In this document: in pieces, positions 57,785 through 64,000 of the stretch
How the letters are laid out: every line of letters starts with the position of its first letter
How positions within the stretch are numbered: position 1 is the first letter of the stretch
Assembly: GCF_028291745.1 (NCBI RefSeq)
Contig: NZ_JAQGNQ010000128.1
Location: forward strand, 1 to 64,000
Length of the DNA: 64,000 nucleotides
Direction of reading: 5' to 3'
DNA from: Ramlibacter sp.
Lineage (GTDB): Bacteria > Pseudomonadota > Gammaproteobacteria > Burkholderiales > Burkholderiaceae_C
Program-made: the position numbers and the translations under genes
Notes under the pieces: generated by a model
What the model saw: only the letters and a program-made list of their open reading frames with translations
What the model was told of the DNA's origin: nothing
The model's database searches: none

Positions 57785-59185
57785 TTACACCATCCGCACC
57801 ACCTTCTTCTTGCGCCAGACCAACTGGTAATACAAACCCTGCAGCACCAGCATGGCCGTGAAGGTGATCGGATAGGCGATCCACACGCCGTTGAGCCCCA
57901 GCCGGTGGCTGAGCACCCAGGCCGAGGGCACCTCGATGGCGGCGATGCAGAAGATGGAGATCGCCGTCGGGACCAGCACCGTGCCGCTGGCGCGCATCAC
58001 CCCGCTCAGGACCGAGGCGCAGCCGAACACCAGGCTGCTCCACAACATGATGTGCAGCAGGACCTGCGCGAGTTCGAGCACCGGCGCGCTGGTGATGAAC
58101 AGCGCGATCAGGTGGCGCGAGAAGAGATAGCCCAGGACCACCAGCGTGCCCGTCACCACCAGGTTCATCTTCAGACCGGTGCGGGTGATCGCCCGCAGGC
58201 GCTCCGGCGTGCCGCGGCCGATGGCCTGCGCGCCGAGAATGGACGCGGTGATCGCGATCGACAGTGCCGGGAACTGCACGTAGTTCACCACCTGGTTGAC
58301 CGCGCCGTAAGCCGCCGTGGCCTGCGAGCCGAAGCCGTTGACCATGGAGAGCAGGGCGATTTCCGCCAGCGAGATCACGATCATCTGCAGCCCGGTCGGC
58401 AGGCCGATCTTCACCACCAGCTTCAGCAGCCGCGGGTCGATACGCATCGCGTGCAGCAGTTCGCGATCCAGTGCCAGCGGGTGCTTGCGATACCGCATGT
58501 ACCACGCGAGAAAGGCGAGCGCCGAAATAAAGGACGCGACGGCCGCCGCCGCCGCGCTGGTCACGCCCAGTTGCGGCAATCCGAACCAGCCGCGGATGAA
58601 GGCCGGCGTCAGCACGCAGGACACCGCGGTGGAGATGCCCAGCGCCAGCAGCGGCGTGACCGTGTCGCCCACGCCCCGCATCAGTTGCGTGAGCAGGAGG
58701 AACACCAGCAGCGCCGGCATGGCCAGCATCATCACGCGGGCATAACCGACTGCGACGGGCATCACGTCCGGCGGCGTGCCCAGCGCCCCCAGCAGCGCGT
58801 TGGTGAAGGCGCCACCGAACAGCGCAACCAGTCCGCCGAGCACCAGGCCCAGCGTCAGCGCGGTGCCGGCGATGGCCTTCACCTTGTGCGGTTCGCGCGC
58901 GCCCCAGGCCTGGCCGATCAACACCGAGGCGCCGGCGCCGATGCCGATCACCAGCGAGATGAAGAAGAACAGGATCGGAAAGAGACCGGCCACGGCAGCC
59001 AGCGCTTGCGTACCGAGCATCTGGCCGACGAACACGTTGTTCAAGGTGCCCGAGAGCGATTGCAGCAGGTTGGCCAGGATCATCGGCCCGAGGAACACGA
59101 GGAAGCTGCGCCACAGCGGCGGCTGCGCGGGCGCGGACGCGGGAGCGGGGCCGGCGAGGGCGCTGGCGATGTGGTTGTGGTTCAT
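57785..59185 (-). CDS. MATE-family efflux transporter
   Basis: 12-TM pattern; FLGPMILANLLQSLSGTLNNVFVGQMLGTQALAAV, SVLIGQAWGAREPHKV. Confidence 0.93.
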   Translation of the reverse strand: MNHNHIASALAGPAPASAPAQPPLWRSFLVFLGPMILANLLQSLSGTLNNVFVGQMLGTQALAAVAGLFPILFFFISLVIGIGAGASVLIGQAWGAREPHKVKAIAGTALTLGLVLGGLVALFGGAFTNALLGALGTPPDVMPVAVGYARVMMLAMPALLVFLLLTQLMRGVGDTVTPLLALGISTAVSCVLTPAFIRGWFGLPQLGVTSAAAAAVASFISALAFLAWYMRYRKHPLALDRELLHAMRIDPRLLKLVVKIGLPTGLQMIVISLAEIALLSMVNGFGSQATAAYGAVNQVVNYVQFPALSIAITASILGAQAIGRGTPERLRAITRTGLKMNLVVTGTLVVLGYLFSRHLIALFITSAPVLELAQVLLHIMLWSSLVFGCASVLSGVMRASGTVLVPTAISIFCIAAIEVPSAWVLSHRLGLNGVWIAYPITFTAMLVLQGLYYQLVWRKKKVVRMV

Positions 59186-59787
59186 GCCCGCGCCTCCGCC
59201 TCGAAGGCGCCCGCGGCCAGTGCCTGCGCATGCGCGCGGATGTCCTGTGGCCACTCGGACAGGGCTTGCCCGAAGCGATCCGCGTCGCGGGCGAACAGTG
59301 CGCGCAGCGCGTTCTCGTAGCCGGGCAGGTTGCCGCCGATGGCGTGCAGGAACCGGTAGGCACGCTCCTGCGCCACGCGCTCCGGCTGGGCGCCGCCTTC
59401 GCGCCGGGCGCCTTCCACCAGCCGGCGCAGCGTGACCGAGGCACCGCCCGGTTGCGCGGCGAGCCATTCCCAGTGGCGGGGCAGCAGCGTGACCTCACGG
59501 GCGACGACACCGAGTTGCGGACGACCGCGCCCGCGCAAGGGCGGGCTGGCCGGTGCCGGCGCGGCCGGCGCGTCATTGCCGGAGCCCGCGCGCGCGGCGG
59601 CTTCGTCCGGTGTGCCGCGCAGGTCCAGGTCGACCTGCCGGCCTTCGGGATCGAACACCAGCAGCGGCTCGTCGGGCGTGCCGGCCTGGGCCACTGCGGC
59701 GGCGCGCGCGACCTCGGTGAGGGGGCCTTCGGCCAAGCGGCGCCAGCCCAGGAAGGCGCAATAGGAGGGGGAAGTCGTCGCGATCAT
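59182..59787 (-). CDS. DUF2239-family protein
   Basis: LLVFDPEGRQVDLDLRG, GRPQLGVVAREVTLLPRHWEWLAAQPGGASVTLRRLVEGARR; ATGA overlap with MATE gene. Confidence 0.85.
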   Translation of the reverse strand: MIATTSPSYCAFLGWRRLAEGPLTEVARAAAVAQAGTPDEPLLVFDPEGRQVDLDLRGTPDEAAARAGSGNDAPAAPAPASPPLRGRGRPQLGVVAREVTLLPRHWEWLAAQPGGASVTLRRLVEGARREGGAQPERVAQERAYRFLHAIGGNLPGYENALRALFARDADRFGQALSEWPQDIRAHAQALAAGAFEAEARA

Positions 59788-59796
59788 CGTTCGAAT

Positions 59797-59839
59797 TTTA
59801 CCCGGGCATTAATTGCAAAGTCAATTACACCCGGGTAAA
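59797..59839. promoter_or_regulatory. Probable operator dyad upstream of DUF2239-MATE operon
   Basis: TTTACCCGGG (59797-59806) / CCCGGGTAAA (59830-59839) with nested TAATTG (59810-59815) / CAATTA (59822-59827). Confidence 0.6.
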
Positions 59840-59926
59840 TATGGAGAAGGAGTCAACACCGGCGAAATGATGGCCTGCCCCGCAGCGCGGTGCTAATCTG
59901 CACCGGCAAGGAAGAGGAGGGCCTCC

Positions 59927-60715
59927 GTGACTCCATCGCGCACGCGCGTTCGAGCGGGCCTCGCTGCGGCCGGCATCTCGCTGCTTGCGCTGGGCGCCGC
60001 TGCGGCCGATCTCTCGCGTGAGCAGGTGCTGGCCGTGCTCGCCAAGACGCCGGGCGAGCGCGCGGTCTTCGACGGCAAGGACCTCTCCGACCTGGACCTC
60101 AGTGGCCTCGACCTGCGCGGTGCCAGCCTGCGCGGCACCAATCTCTTCGCCAGCAAGCTGGTGTCGGCCGATCTGCGCGGCGCCGACCTCGCCGGTGCCA
60201 ACCTCAATGGCGCGTGGTTGATGGGCGCCGACTTCACCGGCGCGCAGCTGCGCGGCGCCAGCATGCTCTCGCTCGTGATCCTGGGCGGGACGGTCAAGAA
60301 GATGCCCACCTTCCGCAACGCCGATCTGCGCGGCACGCGGATCATTGCCGATCTGCCGGGCGCCGACCTGAGCGGCGCCGACCTGGGCCAGGCACGGATC
60401 GGCGTGGAGATCCGCAACCAGGGCATGGGTCAGATGCGCACCGACCTCACGGGCGCCAACCTCGCCGGCGTCAACCTCGAAGGCGCGGACCTGAATCGCT
60501 CGCTGCTGGCGTTCGCGAACCTGAGCAACAGCAAACTGCGCGGAGCCAACCTGTTCCGCGCCAAGCTCTCCGGCGCGGACCTCACGGGCGCTGACCTCGC
60601 CGAGGCCGACCTCACCGAAGCGGATCTCGCAGGCGCCATCCTGCGTGGGGCCAAGGGTCTGGCGCAGGCCAAGGGACTGGACCGCGCGGAGAACCTCGAC
60701 AAGGCCGTGCGTTGA
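59927..60715 (+). CDS. Exported pentapeptide-repeat protein
   Basis: Signal peptide then A(D/N)LXX repeats (LSDLDLSGLDLRGASLRGTNL...). Confidence 0.93.
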   Translation: MTPSRTRVRAGLAAAGISLLALGAAAADLSREQVLAVLAKTPGERAVFDGKDLSDLDLSGLDLRGASLRGTNLFASKLVSADLRGADLAGANLNGAWLMGADFTGAQLRGASMLSLVILGGTVKKMPTFRNADLRGTRIIADLPGADLSGADLGQARIGVEIRNQGMGQMRTDLTGANLAGVNLEGADLNRSLLAFANLSNSKLRGANLFRAKLSGADLTGADLAEADLTEADLAGAILRGAKGLAQAKGLDRAENLDKAVR

Positions 60716-60748
60716 TCGCACCGCGCTGCCGCGCTGCCGCGCAGTGGA

Positions 60749-61990
60749 TCAGAAGACCGGCGCCGTCTCGCGCAAGGCGATGCGCCGGCGCGGCCGAAGG
60801 CGATCGCCGCTGCCCACCACCAGCGAGCCGGCGACCAGCAAGGCCGCGCCTGCCGCGAACGTGGCTGCGATGGAGAGGTGATCGAGCAGCAGGCCGCCTA
60901 AACCAGCCCCCGACATGATGGCGAGTTGCACCGCCGCCACCATCAGGCCACCACCCGCCTCCGGTTCGTCAGCGACTTCCACCGCGAGCCAGTTGAACCA
61001 CGCCACCGGAACTGCCGCATTCAACGCGCCCCAGGCAAGCAGGAGGACGGCCACCGGCCAGACCCGGTGACCCACGGCCAGCAGCGCCATGGTGACCGCG
61101 GCAATTGCGAGGGGCAGGCCGCGCAACATCCGGTGCAGGTGCCGCCCGAGCAGCGCAGTCGCCCCCGGGGTGCCGGCGAAGCCGCCCAAGCCAAACGCCA
61201 GCAGCAGCAGCGACAACTGCGGCAGCGTGGCATGCGTGTACGTCTGCAGGAAGGGCCGCAGGTAGGTGAAACTGGCGAAGGTGCCGCCGAAGGCCAGCAT
61301 CACGCCAGCGACCGCGAAGGCCACGTGCCGCCGCTTCAAGAGGTCCAGCACCCTGCGCACCGGAAGCGCGCCGGACGAGCGCATCGCCGGCAGGCTGAGC
61401 CATTGCCAGGCCAGGCTCACCGCTGCCAACGGGACCAGCGCCCAGAACACGCCGCGCCAGCCGATCACACCGCCCAGGTAGCTGCCGATGGGAGCGGCAA
61501 TCGCAGTGGCAACCGCGTTGCCCATGTACATCACGCCCAGCGCCTTGGGCACCGATGCCTCGGGCACCAGCCGCATGATGGTGGCCGTGGCCAGCGACCA
61601 GAAGCCGCCGATGGTGATGCCCAGGAGCGCGCGTGCGGCCATGAGCACGGTGAAGTTCGGCGCGCATGCGATCAGGACCAGCGATGCCAGCATGAAGGCC
61701 GTCATCGTGGCGAGCACGTGGCGGCGGTCGAAGCGGCTGGCGATCACCGGGATCGAGAGGCTCGCGATCAGGGCGAACAGCCCGGAGATCGAGATGGCCT
61801 GGCCGGCCATGCCTTCGGTCGCGTGCAGGTCGTGCGCAATGGGCGTGAGCAGGCTCACCGGCATGAACTCGGAGGCGATCAGCAGCGCCACGCACAAGGT
61901 CATCGCGCCGACGGCGCTCCAGGCCGGCGCGGCCGGCTGCACTTGCTTGCTTGGAGAAACAGGAGACATCGATCGATGGTAGGGGCGCAT
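60749..61990 (-). CDS. MFS transporter (sugar/arabinose efflux type)
   Basis: 12-TM; FMPVSLLTPIAHDLHATEGMAGQAISISGLFALIASL, ALLGITIGGFWSLATATIMRLV. Confidence 0.92.
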   Translation of the reverse strand: MRPYHRSMSPVSPSKQVQPAAPAWSAVGAMTLCVALLIASEFMPVSLLTPIAHDLHATEGMAGQAISISGLFALIASLSIPVIASRFDRRHVLATMTAFMLASLVLIACAPNFTVLMAARALLGITIGGFWSLATATIMRLVPEASVPKALGVMYMGNAVATAIAAPIGSYLGGVIGWRGVFWALVPLAAVSLAWQWLSLPAMRSSGALPVRRVLDLLKRRHVAFAVAGVMLAFGGTFASFTYLRPFLQTYTHATLPQLSLLLLAFGLGGFAGTPGATALLGRHLHRMLRGLPLAIAAVTMALLAVGHRVWPVAVLLLAWGALNAAVPVAWFNWLAVEVADEPEAGGGLMVAAVQLAIMSGAGLGGLLLDHLSIAATFAAGAALLVAGSLVVGSGDRLRPRRRIALRETAPVF

Positions 61991-62110
61991 GCCGGCAGCG
62001 GTAGCGCTCCCGGGTGCATGGCTCTATGCGCGGAGCCGATGAATGCCACGGTTGCTGGCGCAAGCGCTGCCGCGCCTAGAATCGCCGCAGCCGATCCGCC
62101 CGGGACCCGA

Positions 62111-63052
62111 ATGTCGCGCGAGAACATCAATGACCTGTTTGCCTTCTTCGCGGTCGCCCAGGAGCGCAGCTTCACGCGCGCCGCGGCACGGCTCGGCGTT
62201 TCGCAATCCTCGCTGAGCCACACGGTCCGGGCCCTCGAAACCCGCATGGGCGTGCGCCTGCTCACGCGCACCACGCGCAGCGTCTCGCCCACGGACGCCG
62301 GCGAGCAGCTGATCCTCACCGTGCAGCCGCGCCTGCAGGAAATCGAGCAGGAGCTGGCGGCCGTCAGCGACCTGGGCGACAAGCCCGCCGGCACCATCCG
62401 CATCACCGCGATCGATCACGTCATCGACAGCATCCTGTGGCCCCGCCTGGCCGCGGTGCTGGAGAAGTATCCCGACGTGCGCGTGGAGATGAGCTCGGAG
62501 TACCGCCTGGTCGATGTCGCGGCGGAGCGCTTCGACATCGGCGTGCGCCATGGCGACCAGGTCCACAAGGACATGGTCGCCGTGCGGCTGACCCCCGACG
62601 TGCGCATGACCATCGTCGGATCCCCGCGCTACTTCCAGACCCACCGCGAGCCGCTGACCGTGCAGGACCTGGCGCGGCACAACTGCATCTCCTTGCGCCT
62701 CGCCGGCAGTGGCGGCATCTATGCGTGGGAGCTGCAGCATGAAGGCCGCGCCATCGAGGCGCGCGTCAGCGGCCAGGTGACCTTCAATGGCGCCTACCAG
62801 ATCCTGAACGCGTCCTTGAGCGGATACGGCCTGGCCTTCCTGCCGGAAGAAATGACGCAGCCCCATGTGGACGCCGGCCGCTTGCGCAGAGTCATGGAGG
62901 ACTGGTGTCCCAGCTTCCCGGGCCTGCATGCGTATTACCCGAGCCGCCGCAATTCCTCGCGCGCGATGCGGCTCGTGATCGACGCGATCCGCGACCAGGG
63001 ACAGGCCGCGCTGCCGTGCCCCACGGGCGACGCGCATGGTCGTAGCATGTGA
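62111..63052 (+). CDS. LysR-family transcriptional regulator
   Basis: FFAVAQERSFTRAAARLGVSQSSLSHTVRALETRMGVRLLTRTTRSVSPTDAGEQLI. Confidence 0.95.
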   Translation: MSRENINDLFAFFAVAQERSFTRAAARLGVSQSSLSHTVRALETRMGVRLLTRTTRSVSPTDAGEQLILTVQPRLQEIEQELAAVSDLGDKPAGTIRITAIDHVIDSILWPRLAAVLEKYPDVRVEMSSEYRLVDVAAERFDIGVRHGDQVHKDMVAVRLTPDVRMTIVGSPRYFQTHREPLTVQDLARHNCISLRLAGSGGIYAWELQHEGRAIEARVSGQVTFNGAYQILNASLSGYGLAFLPEEMTQPHVDAGRLRRVMEDWCPSFPGLHAYYPSRRNSSRAMRLVIDAIRDQGQAALPCPTGDAHGRSM

Positions 63053-63421
63053 CGACACCGCCTGCATCGGTGCCAACTCATTGGCAGCGCCCCGGCGCTG
63101 CTGGTAATCGCTGCTTGCCTTGCCGCTGCCGCGCGCGTACAACGGGGCGCAGATGGCTCTTGTCTCCTGTGTCTGCGTGCTGCTGGCTGGCTGGTACCTG
63201 TGGCGGTGGGCGCGCCGCAGCCCGGACAAGAACCCGCTCGAGGCCCGCTTTCCGCTGGTGCCGCTGGCAGTCGTTGCGCCGTGGGCTTGCCTGCTACTGC
63301 CCCACGCTCTCGCAGGACTGCCGCCCGGGCGGCCGGCTCGACGAGCGGCTGGCCGATGCGCCCCGGAACCTGCATTGATGCCCCGCATCGCGCCGACGAT
63401 TCGGATCCACCGGGAGACAGC

Positions 63422-64000
63422 ATGAGCGAGTATTTCGAGCAGTTCCGCAAGCGATTCACCAGGTCCGTCATCAGGACCAGCGGTGCGGAGATCGTCACCA
63501 CGGTGGGCGGCAGCGGCCCTCCCTTGCTCCTGATGCATGGCAATCCGTTCACGCACCTGTCCTGGCACAAGATCGCGCCGCGCCTGGCCGACGAATTCAC
63601 CGTCGTCTGCACCGACCTGCGGGGCTATGGCGACAGCTCCAAGCCGAAGGGCGGAAGCGCCCACGAAGAGTATTCCTTTCGCGCGATGGCCCAGGACCAG
63701 ATCGAGGTCATGCAGGCGCTTGGCTTCGACCGCTTCCATGCCGCGGGGCATGACCGCGGCGCGCGCGTGCTGCATCGCCTCTGCCTGGACCACGGCGACA
63801 AGGTGCTCAAGGCGGCCTTCCTCGACATGCTGCCGCAGCACCATCTCCTGAACCACATCACGCTGCGCTGGTGCCGGTTCTCGTGGCACTGGAGCTTCAT
63901 GGCGCAGGACTATCCGACCCCGGAAACGATGATGGGAGCCAACCCTGAATTCTTCATCCGCCGCAAGCTGTCCAAGACCGCCGAGGGCACGGCCTTCTTC
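63422..64000 (+). CDS. Alpha/beta hydrolase, haloacetate dehalogenase-like (partial, runs off window)
   Basis: MSEYFEQFRKRFTRSVIRTSGAEI...LLLMHGNPFTHLSWHKIAPRL, CTDLRGYGDSSKP, AGHDRGARVLHRL (nucleophile Asp in GHDRGAR). Not in the ORF track because no stop lies inside the window. Confidence 0.85.
   Translation, partial: MSEYFEQFRKRFTRSVIRTSGAEIVTTVGGSGPPLLLMHGNPFTHLSWHKIAPRLADEFTVVCTDLRGYGDSSKPKGGSAHEEYSFRAMAQDQIEVMQALGFDRFHAAGHDRGARVLHRLCLDHGDKVLKAAFLDMLPQHHLLNHITLRWCRFSWHWSFMAQDYPTPETMMGANPEFFIRRKLSKTAEGTAFF

Noticed and set aside
59927-60715. Internal repetitive DNA in the pentapeptide gene
   Set aside because: Explained by the protein repeat; not a CRISPR or DNA tandem array.
63120-63425. 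101-aa ORF with TTG start between LysR and the dehalogenase-like gene
   Set aside because: Has a TM-like segment but an atypical C-terminus and no RBS or motif; too uncertain to list as a CDS.
1-64000. CRISPR arrays, rRNA/tRNA genes, prophage or IS transposase genes
   Set aside because: Looked for direct-repeat/spacer patterns, tRNA-like cloverleafs with CCA ends and transposase/integrase motifs in the ORF track; none convincing. A tRNA scan and ISfinder search would be needed to exclude them formally.

Overview
GC-rich window consistent with a Burkholderiales (Comamonadaceae-like) chromosome, judged by protein style and the large number of Bug/TctC solute receptors. It holds about 60 plausible CDSs. 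Main blocks: (i) a galactarate/glucarate-to-2-oxoglutarate operon (garD, Bug, semialdehyde dehydrogenase, glucarate dehydratase, Bug, kdgD; 6.15-13.57 kb); (ii) a housekeeping and envelope stretch (M16 peptidase, TPR + PRMT-like methyltransferase, H-NS, multi-rhodanese, L,D-transpeptidase, ArfB, exonuclease, pseudouridine synthase, XPD-like helicase, CopC/CopD); (iii) an eroded aromatic-catabolism cluster (34-38.6 kb); (iv) a small accessory patch with an orphan ORF, a 31-bp perfect hairpin, an ABC-ATPase tail fragment and a PL7-like lyase (42.2-44.4 kb); (v) a homogentisate cluster (IclR, MBL-like, FAD monooxygenase + DUF2783, Bug, hmgA, fahA; 49.5-56.9 kb); (vi) DUF2239/MATE, pentapeptide, MFS, LysR and a partial haloacetate-dehalogenase-like gene at the right edge. 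The strongest unexplained signal is at the left edge: nt 6-217 is non-coding and folds into a near-perfect branched structure (9-bp outer stem, 26-bp perfect inner stem, further nested hairpins) starting directly after ATAAA. This is a candidate structured RNA or small palindromic element. Other leads are a PRMT7/9-like bacterial arginine methyltransferase fold with TPRs, several gene scars, and an ~85-bp bipartite palindromic repeat family. All calls come from reading the sequence and ORF track; no database search was run.
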